From Bacteroidetes bacterium GWF2_40_14 (GTDB lineage: Bacteria; Bacteroidota; Bacteroidia; Bacteroidales; UBA932), in contig MEOK01000005.1 in the NCBI GenBank assembly GCA_001769195.1, positions 62,001-126,000 of the forward strand: 64,000 nucleotides of DNA. Reading direction: 5' to 3'. Shown here in pieces: positions 9,710-18,181 of this stretch (its first letter is position 1; each line of letters begins with the position of its first letter). The position numbers and the translations under genes are program-made. The notes below the pieces were generated by a model that was given only the letters and a program-made list of their open reading frames with translations, made no database searches and had not been told where the DNA came from.

Positions 9710-10010
9710 ATTTCACTTAATCAATGACAGTTCCGATAACAAGGTACAAGGTCTTTATTTATTCCACTGCCCGGGGTGTAGGAATGCTCATCCGGTACAT
9801 ACAATTACGCCATCTGCCAACGGTTCAAAATGGGACTTCAACGGAGATGTTGACAAACCTACAATATCGCCGAGTCTCTTGTGTAATAAACACTGGCCGG
9901 AGTGTAGGTGTCACAGTTTTATTAAAGATGGTATGATTCAGTTTTTAAGCGACTGTTGGCATAATTTGAAAAATCAAACTGTAGAGATCCCAGATTGGGA
10001 TGAAGTATAA
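9702..10010 (+). CDS. Small zinc-binding phage protein, DUF6527-like
   Basis: This 102-residue protein has C23-P-G-C26 and H30, then W44-D-FNGD and KPTISPSLL (52-60). It continues with C61, C68-R-C70-H71 and SDC85-W-H87. The pattern CPGCxxxH / WxFNGD..PT.SPS / CHSFI.DG.I.FL.DC.H is shared by a phage family usually called DUF6527 and sometimes misannotated as ammonia monooxygenase. The Cys/His pairs suggest structural zinc. Its role is not known. It is part of the contiguous late-gene cluster downstream of the endolysin. Family assignment is from memory of the pattern. Confidence 0.6.
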   Translation: MSKFHLINDSSDNKVQGLYLFHCPGCRNAHPVHTITPSANGSKWDFNGDVDKPTISPSLLCNKHWPECRCHSFIKDGMIQFLSDCWHNLKNQTVEIPDWDEV

Positions 10011-10022
10011 AATTAAAGAATT

Positions 10023-10271
10023 ATGAAAACAGGTTTTTTTGATTCACTAAGAGGCAACCGGTCAAGCAGTAGACTAATAGGGTTTATTGTCATTGTAGTG
10101 ACTTTAATATTTGTACAGGAGATTCTATATTTTGGCCGGAACAACATAATTCAGGCAGCCATCGCCGCCGGCACAATCTTTCTAACGATTGCCGGCCCGG
10201 CAATGGCGTTCCTGTTCGCTCAAAAGAAAACGGAAATCAAATCCGAGGGAAATCCCTCACAAAATCAATAA
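10023..10271 (+). CDS. Small two-span phage membrane protein, possibly a second holin
   Basis: This 82-residue protein has two hydrophobic helices (about 18-36 and 43-66) joined by a short polar turn (YFGRNN). It ends with a charged C-terminus. The small size, two spans and location in the lysis region are consistent with a class II holin or antiholin. I see no family-specific motif, so this is a positional inference. Confidence 0.6.
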   Translation: MKTGFFDSLRGNRSSSRLIGFIVIVVTLIFVQEILYFGRNNIIQAAIAAGTIFLTIAGPAMAFLFAQKKTEIKSEGNPSQNQ

Positions 10272-10276
10272 TTATT

Positions 10277-10684
10277 ATGAAAAAGTTTTTTGCATTTTTC
10301 TGCGCTATTGCGCTTTTGCTCTTGCCTGTAGCTTTGTTTGCACAGGCTGAAACAAACACTGTTATCACGACTATTGTCGGGGCAGGGTTCTCAAATTATT
10401 TCCTCTCCCTTGCAGCCCTTGTGCCGCTCGTGGTTCTGATTGCTGCTTTTGTAAACTCAAAGCTAAATCTCTCAGGTTTTTTGAAACAGTTGGTTGCTTG
10501 GGTGATATCTATTATTTTATGTTTTGTAGGCTGGTATTTCAACCTTGGAGTATTTACAGGTCTGGTCTGGTGGGTTGTTGTAATCTATGGCTTTGCGGTC
10601 GGATTAGCGGCAAACGGTTTCTTTGACATTTCGCTGATACAGGCTATACTAAAGGCTTTAAAACTCGAAAAGAAAAATGAGTAA
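10277..10684 (+). CDS. Phage membrane protein with N-terminal signal-like segment
   Basis: This 135-residue protein begins with a signal-like sequence (MKKFFAFFCAIALLLLPVALFAQA, 24 residues, possible cleavage after AQA). Three more hydrophobic segments follow at about 42-60, 70-88 and 91-113, then a charged tail. It overlaps the spanin-like gene downstream by eight bases. The context suggests a lysis-related or superinfection-related membrane protein. No known family is recognised. Confidence 0.6.
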   Translation: MKKFFAFFCAIALLLLPVALFAQAETNTVITTIVGAGFSNYFLSLAALVPLVVLIAAFVNSKLNLSGFLKQLVAWVISIILCFVGWYFNLGVFTGLVWWVVVIYGFAVGLAANGFFDISLIQAILKALKLEKKNE

Positions 10685-11300
10685 CGAGAAAGGGAACGGA
10701 GGGAGCACACTGTTAGTGGTGTTGCTCCTTATTGCCGTCGCAGGCTGCTTGTTTCTGTACAGCAAGTACAGAAGTGGCAAGGCTGAGATAACGGAACTAA
10801 AAGCTACAAAAACGGCGTTGTTGAATGATACGGTAATGTACTATCAGGCTAAGAACGGTCAGCTGGTCGCAGAGGTGGAAAAAGTAACTCTTGAGAAAAA
10901 AGAGTTGGATAAGTTTAACACTCAGATTAAGGCAGACCTGAAAAACATGAAGATTAAACTGAGGGATGCAGAGATGTATATTTCAACTCAAACTACCACT
11001 AATGTTAAGCCTCCTGATATGCCTCTTAAGGATACTAATTATATCGAAAATAAAAAGCCTGTTTTGGCTAAGTATTTTGAATGGTCGGATAGTTGGGGCG
11101 GAATGTCGGGAATAATTCACAGGGATAGCCTGAAACAGCCTAATTACTACAGCCGGGATACTATTTCCGCTGTCGGCACAAAGGTTTACAAATACAAGTT
11201 TTTGGGAATAAGGTTTAAGGTTATAGGAGCAAGACTAAATGTTTCAAACAAGAATCCGCATTCAGACGTGGCACTTCCAGAGTATGTGAAACTTGAATAA
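10677..11300 (+). CDS. Spanin-like phage protein: membrane anchor plus coiled coil
   Basis: This 207-residue protein has one N-terminal membrane span (about 11-28). A predicted coiled coil follows (about 33-100), rich in Lys, Glu and Leu, and then a globular C-terminal domain (about 115-207). The topology resembles an i-spanin, which bridges the periplasm and acts after the endolysin. It is longer than most Rz proteins, and no lipoprotein partner (o-spanin) is embedded in it. It is the last gene before the prophage terminator. The spanin role is inference from topology and position. Confidence 0.6.
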   Translation: MSNEKGNGGSTLLVVLLLIAVAGCLFLYSKYRSGKAEITELKATKTALLNDTVMYYQAKNGQLVAEVEKVTLEKKELDKFNTQIKADLKNMKIKLRDAEMYISTQTTTNVKPPDMPLKDTNYIENKKPVLAKYFEWSDSWGGMSGIIHRDSLKQPNYYSRDTISAVGTKVYKYKFLGIRFKVIGARLNVSNKNPHSDVALPEYVKLE

Positions 11301-11361
11301 AAGTACAATTTATGACGTAGATTATATGTTAGAAATTACAATAATCAACAGAAATTATATA

Positions 11362-11385
11362 AAGGGGCCATAAGCCCCTTTTTTT
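11362..11385 (+). terminator. Rho-independent terminator at the end of the prophage late operon
   Basis: AAGGGGC (11362-11368), loop CATAA, and GCCCCTT (11374-11380) form a perfect stem followed by a run of T. It lies 61 bases after the last prophage gene and insulates the host tmRNA gene on the opposite strand. Confidence 0.9.
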
Positions 11386-11475
11386 ATCGTTTGGTACTGC
11401 ACCTGATACTGCAATAATAATCATGCGTTGATAATCAATACTATACAAGTGCTACTGTGGAGATGGGCGGACTCG
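11386..11475. other. Predicted prophage attachment region at the tmRNA 3' end
   Basis: The prophage terminator is separated from the encoded 3' end of ssrA by only about 70 bp. tmRNA 3' ends are well known integration sites for tyrosine-recombinase elements. This stretch holds no gene. It contains two TACTGCA heptamers (11395-11401 and 11407-11413), which could be recombinase arm sites. The core attachment repeat cannot be proven, because the other prophage end is outside the window. Confidence 0.4.
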
Positions 11476-11852
11476 AACCGCCGTCCAAACAAACTATCCA
11501 AAAGCTTTCTACACGTTTAGCCTGTTCTTGTTTTTCGGCTTTGAGCTGCCTACAGGCAGACTACTCAAAGCTTATCCTCTTATCTTGAGACGTCATAGAG
11601 GAGTGAACGTCAGCATCCGTGCTTGAATGATACCCCATTTGTCTGACATAGCGGGATTAAAGTCAGGCGGGATACTCGTCACGGCCGACCTTGCCGGCGG
11701 CGATTAAGCGATTAAGCAGAGCTTAATTACGCAGCGAGTGCATAGTTGTTGTTGCCAGTTATGGCTTGCGTTCCGGGATTATAGAGCCAGCTTCGCAACG
11801 CTCTACGTGCTTACCTTCCGATTGAATTTGCTGTCAAAACCAAAACATCCCC
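11458..11852 (-). ncRNA. ssrA: tmRNA (transfer-messenger RNA)
   Basis: This RNA rescues ribosomes stalled on broken messages. The 5' acceptor strand GGGGATG (complement of 11846-11852) pairs with the 3' strand CATCTCC (complement of 11459-11465), including one G-U pair. A TTCGAGTCC T-loop lies just inside the 3' end. The tag open frame is at 11727-11756 and reads GGC AAC AAC AAC TAT GCA CTC GCT GCG TAA, giving the tag GNNNYALAA. This is close to other Bacteroidetes tags. CCA is not encoded after the discriminator base at 11458. The prophage ends just beyond this 3' end. Confidence 0.95.
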
Positions 11853-11864
11853 GAAAAGTTAATG

Positions 11865-11872
11865 CAAAGATA
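11865..11872 (-). promoter_or_regulatory. -7 box of the ssrA promoter
   Basis: On the minus strand the sequence reads TATCTTTG, matching the Bacteroidetes -7 consensus TAnnTTTG. It lies 12 bases before the tmRNA 5' end. I do not see a good -33 TTTG at the ideal spacing. Confidence 0.55.
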
Positions 11873-11880
11873 ACTATAAA

Positions 11881-12531
11881 TTAGTTCACTAAGAAATATG
11901 GTGAAATGAATTGCCAAATTCCCTGTGAAGTGGAAATAAGGCCAAGAGCAATGATAATAGCACCTGATATCCTGTTAATCATCAATAATTGCCTTAATCT
12001 GAACTTGTTCCTGAAAATATTGATAGCAGTGCTAAGTATGAACCACCATGCCGATGCTCCAAGAAAAACACCCCAAAGTGTAAGTGAGACAACTTTGCCT
12101 GAAGAGAGAGAATCTACATCCATTCCCACAAAGGCGAACATGCCAATAATCAAAAAAACACTTCCGGGATTGGTGATTGTCATGACTATGGCAGAGAAAA
12201 AATCCTGAAGATGTTTTTTCCCTCCCTTAGGCATGCGGATTTGTTTAACCGGATTGGTAAGGAAAATCTTGAGCCCAATTAGTGCAACTGCAAGACCGCC
12301 GAAGAGAAGTACATAATTTTCGTAATAGTCAATGAATTTTTTCATGTAGGCAAGACCCATTATCGCAATTGCAGCAAAGATAGTATCTGTTATCGAAGAG
12401 CCCAGCCCAGCTATGAATCCTGAATTTCTGCCTTTGCCAAGAGTTTTCTGAACGCACATAACCCCCATAGGTCCAAGAGGAATTGAGGCCCCCATTCCGA
12501 CAATAAATCCCTTAATCAAACTTTCGATCAT
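11881..12531 (-). CDS. LysE/RhtB-family amino-acid exporter
   Basis: This 216-residue inner-membrane protein has about six hydrophobic segments. It contains the family signature near the N-terminus (GASIPLGPMGVMCVQKTL, about 14-31), where LysE proteins have a conserved PGP-like turn. The second half contains TITNPGSV (about 116-123), another conserved turn. The family exports amino acids or related small molecules; the substrate cannot be read from sequence. It begins one base after the TonB-dependent receptor stop on the same strand, so the two are probably co-transcribed. Confidence 0.85.
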   Translation of the reverse strand: MIESLIKGFIVGMGASIPLGPMGVMCVQKTLGKGRNSGFIAGLGSSITDTIFAAIAIMGLAYMKKFIDYYENYVLLFGGLAVALIGLKIFLTNPVKQIRMPKGGKKHLQDFFSAIVMTITNPGSVFLIIGMFAFVGMDVDSLSSGKVVSLTLWGVFLGASAWWFILSTAINIFRNKFRLRQLLMINRISGAIIIALGLISTSQGIWQFISPYFLVN

Positions 12532-12532
12532 T

Positions 12533-14818
12533 CTATATTTCTATTTTTATACCGGTGCCAAAATTAAAAGGGTGATTCAATTGAGCAATACCGGTACCAA
12601 GTGTTTCAAAGTAAAAAGTATTGTGTCTGCAGTTTGTAATATTGTTTAAATATATTGAAAGTTCAAAAATAGAAAAATTTATTGATGTGCCAATGTTTGC
12701 GGATGCATAAAAGTCTTGAAATACATCATTTTTTTCTGTCCAGTATATTCTTCCCGCTCCCAAAAACTGAGCCATGAAACTAATTTTTTCAATGAATCTG
12801 CCAGGAAGGCTTCTTGAATAGTTAATATCAAAATTTAGAGTGTTTTCCGGAACGAATGGGCTATGCTTTCCGGAGTAGTCGTTCAGTTTGTCTGTATATT
12901 CGGTGAATCTGGAATTTGTGTATCCATAACTTAATGAGGTGACTATAGATTGCGAAAGCTTGTACCGTATATTTAGTTCGAGTCCGGCACTATATGATTT
13001 TGCTGCATTTTTAGCTATTCTTCCCAATCCGTTTGCTCCAGCAAACTGTACTACCTGCTGGTCACGGCTGTCTATGTAAAAGAGCGCTCCGTTTACAGAT
13101 AGCTTTTTGGGGATTATCTCGCCGCTGAAACCTATCTCGTTGTTCCAGTTATACTCAGGACGATAAGAAATAGTATTATCTGCGTCAATCGAAGTTGATG
13201 AGCCAGACGGTTGAGATGACATGCCTGACATCAGTTTACCCTGAACAATATCTGAGAACATCTGGATATTATATCCACCTGCCTTGTAACCTCTTGCAGA
13301 TGTGATGAATATCTTGTTATTGTCATTAAATTTGTATTGCATGGCAATCTTTGGGAGAAACTGGCCGAACGATTGATTGTCTGTACCTTTAGCAACCGCT
13401 GGTACGGTTGTGGTTACCGGTCTTGGGACGTTAGGCATGCTAAAACTTAATGCTAGAGATGTTTCACTGTCGTAGTTAAGATATTGATGCTCATATTCAT
13501 ATCTTAGCCCTAAAATCAAGGAGAGGTTATCGGTAAAAACCCTGTTTAGTGTTACATGATGAAATGCGGCAAATCCATAGGATTCCTGCGCAAATGTTCC
13601 CGTAACCGGAATTGTAAGGTTGGTTACATTCATAAGGAAGGGCATCTGGCCCCCTGCATACAGTTTGTTGAACATTTGCTGGAAAAAGCGGTTGACACCG
13701 TCTGTACCAAAAACAATTGGGGCATCTGTAAGGTTTTTCTGAAAAAAGGCCGAAACGCCTGACACAAACTGATAATTCTTATTGTTTTCTGATTTAAAAA
13801 CTGCCTCCTGACTGAAATTGTGGATTTTCTGAGCTTGCTTCATTGTGTAAAGCGAAAGTGGCGAGAAATCCTGATCAAGCTTCATTGTGTCATTTAGGTA
13901 CTGATAGGCAGAGATCAGGTTCATCTTCCATTTTTTTGCATTATAAGTTATCACAAGGCTGTTTGTACTCATCAATCTCTTGTATGAACTGGTATCATTA
14001 TAATCAGGATTGGAGGTTTTCTGTGTTGTCTTGTTGTACACCCCGTACGGATATGCATTCTGATCGGAATTCTCTATGTGCGAGGTAGCTTCTGCTGACC
14101 ATTTTTGGGATATATTCCAGCCAAGTTTCACCCTTCCACCAGATGAGTTCTCGTTGTCCGCTTTTTTACCGGAAAAATCATTGGTGAAAAAACCATTTTT
14201 ATGGGTGTAAAATCCGCCCAGAGAAAATGCAATTTTCTCGCTTAGTTTGTGATTAGTGACAAAACTTCCCTTGTATTGCCCGAAACTTCCGGCACCGAGG
14301 TTCACAACTGTAGAAGAAGGGGCAAAAGGAGATCTTGTACGCAGATGGATGATTCCACCAAGGGCATTTCTTCCATAAAGGGTTCCCTGGGGACCCGTTA
14401 ATACTTCAACTCTTTCTATGCCAAGAAATTCAAAGTCGAATGCGCTCTTGTCTATATACGGTACATTATCTACATATAATCCCACCGAAGGGGAGGGGCT
14501 ATATCTGGAACCAACACCTCTGAGATATATTGCAGATGTCAGTTTGGAGCCATATTCCGGAATGTATAGATTAGGTATCACTAATGAAATCCCTTTTATT
14601 GAAGATGTTCGGGTACTTTCTAATATATCGGAGTTTAGGATGGTTGTTGAGGACGGGAGCTGTCGCAGCAGGTAAGTCTCTTTTGGAGTAGAAATTATAC
14701 TTAATTCCTTTATGCTGAAATTATAGATTGTTGTATCTTTGTCTTTGGTCTGTGCAGGGAGAAGTATTGGAAATGTTGCCATTGCCCACATTATGGCTAG
14801 TTTTAAAATTCTCTTCAT
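12533..14818 (-). CDS. TonB-dependent outer-membrane receptor
   Basis: This 761-residue protein imports a bound ligand across the outer membrane using TonB energy. I place the start at 14818 (MKRILKLAIM...), which gives a clean signal peptide ending PILLPAQ. An ATG at 14935 would overlap the divergent lnt gene and destroy the signal peptide. The plug domain (about residues 35-160) contains YLRGVGSRYSP and ERVEVLTGPQGTLYGRNALGG. The rest is a beta-barrel with many aromatic strands, ending in an FNFGTGIKIEI-type last strand. There is no CarboxypepD-like N-terminal domain and no SusD partner, so it is not a SusC type. The ligand is unknown; siderophore, cobalamin or another small molecule is possible. 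Confidence 0.88.
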   Translation of the reverse strand: MKRILKLAIMWAMATFPILLPAQTKDKDTTIYNFSIKELSIISTPKETYLLRQLPSSTTILNSDILESTRTSSIKGISLVIPNLYIPEYGSKLTSAIYLRGVGSRYSPSPSVGLYVDNVPYIDKSAFDFEFLGIERVEVLTGPQGTLYGRNALGGIIHLRTRSPFAPSSTVVNLGAGSFGQYKGSFVTNHKLSEKIAFSLGGFYTHKNGFFTNDFSGKKADNENSSGGRVKLGWNISQKWSAEATSHIENSDQNAYPYGVYNKTTQKTSNPDYNDTSSYKRLMSTNSLVITYNAKKWKMNLISAYQYLNDTMKLDQDFSPLSLYTMKQAQKIHNFSQEAVFKSENNKNYQFVSGVSAFFQKNLTDAPIVFGTDGVNRFFQQMFNKLYAGGQMPFLMNVTNLTIPVTGTFAQESYGFAAFHHVTLNRVFTDNLSLILGLRYEYEHQYLNYDSETSLALSFSMPNVPRPVTTTVPAVAKGTDNQSFGQFLPKIAMQYKFNDNNKIFITSARGYKAGGYNIQMFSDIVQGKLMSGMSSQPSGSSTSIDADNTISYRPEYNWNNEIGFSGEIIPKKLSVNGALFYIDSRDQQVVQFAGANGLGRIAKNAAKSYSAGLELNIRYKLSQSIVTSLSYGYTNSRFTEYTDKLNDYSGKHSPFVPENTLNFDINYSRSLPGRFIEKISFMAQFLGAGRIYWTEKNDVFQDFYASANIGTSINFSIFELSIYLNNITNCRHNTFYFETLGTGIAQLNHPFNFGTGIKIEI

Positions 14819-14846
14819 GTGTATCTGTTCTGTTTTTAAAAGTTCG

Positions 14847-14854
14847 CAAAAGTA
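14847..14854 (-). promoter_or_regulatory. -7 box for the TonB receptor gene
   Basis: On the minus strand this reads TACTTTTG, matching TAnnTTTG. It lies 28 bases upstream of the chosen ATG at 14818, inside the 43-base divergent gap with lnt, and supports the downstream start. Confidence 0.5.
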
Positions 14855-14861
14855 GTAAAAT

Positions 14862-16469
14862 ATGGCTAAGAAAGAGACTTTATTTTTATGGGTGCTTACA
14901 CTTGTTTCAGCAATATTGCTGTCGGTTCCATTCATTGTGCCTTATACAGGGTTACTTATGCTGGTGGCATTAGTACCTCTTCTACAATTGGAAAAAATAC
15001 TTACTGAAAAATCAATAAAACGAGGCTGGATATATTATTATTCATCATTTCTTATATGGAACTTCATTACAACTTTCTGGATTTATAACGCCACTCCAGC
15101 GGGAGCGGTTGCTGCTATAGTTTTGAATGCATTTCAGATGGCCCTAATATTTGCAGGTTTCAGATGGTTTAAAAGAAAAACAAAACCTGCTCTAGGTTAT
15201 CTTTTCCTGACTCTTGGCTGGTTAGCATGGGAACACTTCTACTTTGATGCTGAGATCTCATGGCCGTGGCTGGTGTTGGGTAACGGCCTTGCAACATCAA
15301 TAAAGGATATTCAATGGTTTGAATTCACCGGCACACTTGGTGGAAGTTTGTGGATACTTCTGTCAAACATTACTTTGTTCGGCCTGTTGAACAGAACAGA
15401 CAGAAAGGAGAAGAGGTTCAGGGTTGCTGTTGCCCTTTATGCTGTTCTGATTATTATGCCTGTTATCGTTTCAAGGTATATTTACCACACATACAAGGAG
15501 GAGGCAAACCCCAGGGAGTTTGTTGTCCTGCAACCAAATATTGACCCCTACAAGGACAAATTCTCCGGGATGACACAACAGCAACAAGATGAAGCCCTTC
15601 TGTCTGTAGTTGATGGTGCAGTTACAGATTCAACTGCACTTATTGTGGCACCTGAGACATTCACAGACCATCTGTTTGAGAATAATCCTTTTGGAAATGA
15701 GACATTCAGGAACCTCCATGCTTTTCTTAAGCAGAAGGGTACAGGAAGCATACTTTTTGGAGCAACATCGTACTACATATATCCCGGAACTGTTTCTGAC
15801 AAACCTCCCACATATACTGCAAAAAGGTATGAGAATTCATGGTACGACTACTACAATACTGCCGTTATGCTGGACAGTACCGGCAAATATGGATTCTATC
15901 ATAAATCAAAATTAGTTGTATTGGTAGAGTATCTGCCATATCCTCAGTATCTTAAATTCGTGCAATCCTTGTCCATAGATCTTGGTGGTACTTCGGGTAG
16001 TTGTGGAACTCAGAAGGAGAGAACTGTATTTGAGAATCATGACAAATCAGTTAAAATTGGAGCTGCCATATGCTACGAGTCAATTTATGGTGATTATTAC
16101 CGGGAGTATGTCCTCAATGGAGCAAACATAATGGCAATTATTACCAATGACGGTTGGTGGGGCAATACACCAGGATACAACCAGCATCTCAGATATGCAT
16201 CACTGAGGGCAATAGAGACCCGCAGGTCCATAGTCAGAAGTGCGAACACAGGAATTTCAGCTCTCATAAACCAGAGAGGAGATATAATCCGGAAGACAAA
16301 ATGGTGGGAGAGGGCATACCTCAGAGGAGAGCTCAATCTAAACAACAAGATTACCGCTTTTGTAAAATACGGAGATGTTATTGGCAGGGTTGCCTATGCA
16401 TCAATGATGCTGTTTATAGGGCTGGCTATACTTGTGGCTTTAAAAATCTCAGGGAGGGTGAAGAGATAA
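14862..16469 (+). CDS. lnt: Apolipoprotein N-acyltransferase
   Basis: This 535-residue inner-membrane enzyme transfers the third acyl chain to the N-terminal cysteine of lipoproteins. The N-terminal ~215 residues are membrane helices. Residues about 220-490 form the periplasmic nitrilase domain with the catalytic triad E265 (APETF), K348 (in HKSKLV) and C404 (AAICYES). The last helix is near 510-528. The segment after the catalytic Lys reads KLVVLVEYLPY, where this family usually has a Pro and a Gly after LV, so the loop is slightly divergent. It is transcribed divergently from the TonB receptor, and its 3' end overlaps the convergent ubiD-like gene by 44 bases. Confidence 0.93.
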   Translation: MAKKETLFLWVLTLVSAILLSVPFIVPYTGLLMLVALVPLLQLEKILTEKSIKRGWIYYYSSFLIWNFITTFWIYNATPAGAVAAIVLNAFQMALIFAGFRWFKRKTKPALGYLFLTLGWLAWEHFYFDAEISWPWLVLGNGLATSIKDIQWFEFTGTLGGSLWILLSNITLFGLLNRTDRKEKRFRVAVALYAVLIIMPVIVSRYIYHTYKEEANPREFVVLQPNIDPYKDKFSGMTQQQQDEALLSVVDGAVTDSTALIVAPETFTDHLFENNPFGNETFRNLHAFLKQKGTGSILFGATSYYIYPGTVSDKPPTYTAKRYENSWYDYYNTAVMLDSTGKYGFYHKSKLVVLVEYLPYPQYLKFVQSLSIDLGGTSGSCGTQKERTVFENHDKSVKIGAAICYESIYGDYYREYVLNGANIMAIITNDGWWGNTPGYNQHLRYASLRAIETRRSIVRSANTGISALINQRGDIIRKTKWWERAYLRGELNLNNKITAFVKYGDVIGRVAYASMMLFIGLAILVALKISGRVKR

Positions 16470-18162
16470 ATTCGCCTAACCCCAAAGAGATCCATTTTTT
16501 ATCGACAGTCTCAATAGTCTCAGGTGAAGAGTGGGCAATAGTGGGCCACTCTCTTACATTCAGCCCTTCTTTCTTTGACCTGCTATCCATGAGCAGCTTT
16601 CCATCAATATATTTAGAGTCCCTGATAGGATCACAGTTGTTCCCCCACAGCCATAAGTTCAGATATTGCTCATCAATTTCGACATATTGGTCAAGAAGAA
16701 TATTTATAAGGCCCTGGAGATCACTCTCTTTATTAGTGAAATGAATCGCTTTAGTCATATCTGATGCAGAAGAATCATTGAAAGGCTTAGGACTTCCGCC
16801 AATCTCTTCAGGATACTTGACGGTTGCATCAATCAGTACCTTACCGCCGTAACCGCATTGAGGGGCAGAATGGTCAAGAACATCAAGAGGTCCCCGGCTA
16901 AAGTGAGTATCCCTGCGGGGCGAGTAATTCCGGGATATTGCTTCAAAAAGCTGCCCCCAGTCTCGGATATCAATATCCTCATTCACAGCTACCATAATCT
17001 TGTTGAACATCATCTGACCCGCTCCCCAGAGTGAGTGGGCAACCTTGATTGCCTGACCCGGGTAGCTCTTTTTAATTTTTATGACAGCAATGTTGTGACC
17101 TGTGCCCTCTTCAGGTAGGAAAAGATCTGTAAGTTCAGGAGCCATTGTAAGCTGAATAGGCAACAAGAATATCTTCTCTGTTGCATATGCAATGTACTTG
17201 TCCTCCTGTGGAGGGACACCCACCAGTGTAGCCGGGTAGATAGCCTCCTTCTTATGCGTTATGCAGGTAATGTGCAGAAGAGGATAGAGATCGGCAAGTG
17301 AGTAAAAGCCTGTGTGGTCACCAAACGGACCCTCTGTTACAAGTGGGTCGTTTTTGTCTATGTAGCCTTCTATTATAAAATCGCAATCTGCAGGTACACG
17401 TAATGGTTGAGTAAGGCAATCAACAAGACTTACTGCTTTGTTCCTGAGAAAACCTGCCATAAGATATTCGTCAATTCCCTCAGGTAGTGGAGCGGTTGCA
17501 GCATAGGTATATACAGGGTCGCCGCCCAGAGCAATTGCTACAGGGAACTGGTTAATTTTACTATCGGCAAAGTGTTTTGCTCCTGTCTTGTGCCTGTGCC
17601 AGTGCATTCCGGTAGTACTATCAGAAAAAACCTGCATTCTGTACATTCCAAGATTTTTTATTCCGCTCCGCTGGTCCTTTGTGTGAACAAGAGGCAGAGT
17701 TATGAACCTTCCTCCATCGCCCGGCCAACATTGCAATATTGGCAGGCGGCTCAGTTCCGGTTTGAAAAGAACAACCTCCTGACAGTGAGCATCACCCTTA
17801 TGTCTGGTTGGCATCCAGTCTGCAGCCTCTTTTAGATGGGGAAGCAGTTTCAACTTGTCAATGAGAGAGTGCCTCTCCTGAGTCAGCTCCTTTAGCAGGG
17901 TATTAATATATTGGGGTATCTCGTTAAAGCTATCAATACCAAGAGCATAGGCTATTCGTTCTCTTGAACCCATCATGTTTGTAAGTACAGGAAATGATGT
18001 TCCTGTGTTCTCGAACAGCAGAGCTTTTCCGCCTCCGGGTTGTTTGGATATTCTGTCAGTAATTTCAGCAATTTCCAATACTGGATCTACGAACTCCTTT
18101 ATCCTTTTCAGCTCTCCCCTGGAATCCAGAAATTCCACATATTCCTTTAAACTTTTGTACAT
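16426..18162 (-). CDS. UbiD-family decarboxylase, probable menaquinone (futalosine-pathway) decarboxylase
   Basis: This 578-residue protein matches UbiD-type decarboxylases that use prenylated FMN. Conserved blocks include MGSRERIAYALG (about 64-75), GMYRMQVFSD and MHWHRHK in the prFMN/metal region, and EGPFGDHTGFYS (about 276-287). The long forms with this N-terminal YKSLKEYVEFLDSRGEL region include the decarboxylase of futalosine-derived menaquinone synthesis. Since mqnC is present at 45175-46269, that role is likely. The prFMN-making partner (ubiX) is not in the window. It is the last gene of the minus-strand operon, 19 bases after the FAD/Fe-S gene, and runs 44 bases into the 3' end of lnt. 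Confidence 0.85.
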   Translation of the reverse strand: MYKSLKEYVEFLDSRGELKRIKEFVDPVLEIAEITDRISKQPGGGKALLFENTGTSFPVLTNMMGSRERIAYALGIDSFNEIPQYINTLLKELTQERHSLIDKLKLLPHLKEAADWMPTRHKGDAHCQEVVLFKPELSRLPILQCWPGDGGRFITLPLVHTKDQRSGIKNLGMYRMQVFSDSTTGMHWHRHKTGAKHFADSKINQFPVAIALGGDPVYTYAATAPLPEGIDEYLMAGFLRNKAVSLVDCLTQPLRVPADCDFIIEGYIDKNDPLVTEGPFGDHTGFYSLADLYPLLHITCITHKKEAIYPATLVGVPPQEDKYIAYATEKIFLLPIQLTMAPELTDLFLPEEGTGHNIAVIKIKKSYPGQAIKVAHSLWGAGQMMFNKIMVAVNEDIDIRDWGQLFEAISRNYSPRRDTHFSRGPLDVLDHSAPQCGYGGKVLIDATVKYPEEIGGSPKPFNDSSASDMTKAIHFTNKESDLQGLINILLDQYVEIDEQYLNLWLWGNNCDPIRDSKYIDGKLLMDSRSKKEGLNVREWPTIAHSSPETIETVDKKWISLGLGEFISSPSLRFLKPQV

Positions 18163-18181
18163 AAATAATCATTATTTAAAT

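Larger units (their letters stand above)
1..11390. mobile_element. Prophage right arm (tail, lysis and accessory genes), left part outside window
   Basis: All genes from the window start to about 11300 lie on the plus strand and are nearly contiguous. In order they are a tail-gene remnant, a collagen-repeat tail fibre, a very large tail protein, a holin, an endolysin, and small hypothetical or membrane proteins. This is the usual late-gene order of a Bacteroidetes siphophage-type prophage. A strong terminator follows the last gene, and then the host tmRNA gene begins. No integrase, portal, terminase or capsid gene is visible, so the element must extend to the left of the window. Whether it is intact or induced cannot be judged from here. 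Confidence 0.9.

Noticed and set aside
9702-10010. Ammonia monooxygenase identity for the small Cys/His protein
   Set aside because: That label is a common misannotation; the 102-residue protein lacks the membrane helices and copper site of the enzyme.
1-11390. Diversity-generating retroelement acting on the tail fibre
   Set aside because: No reverse transcriptase, template repeat or adenine-biased variable repeat is visible in the window; the fibre repeats are ordinary domain repeats.
14819-14935. Upstream start for the TonB receptor
   Set aside because: It would overlap lnt, remove the signal peptide from the N-terminus, and lie upstream of the -7 box.
16154-16744. 196-residue plus-strand frame across the lnt/ubiD junction
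   Set aside because: It is out of frame with lnt and antisense to the ubiD-like gene, with no recognisable domain.
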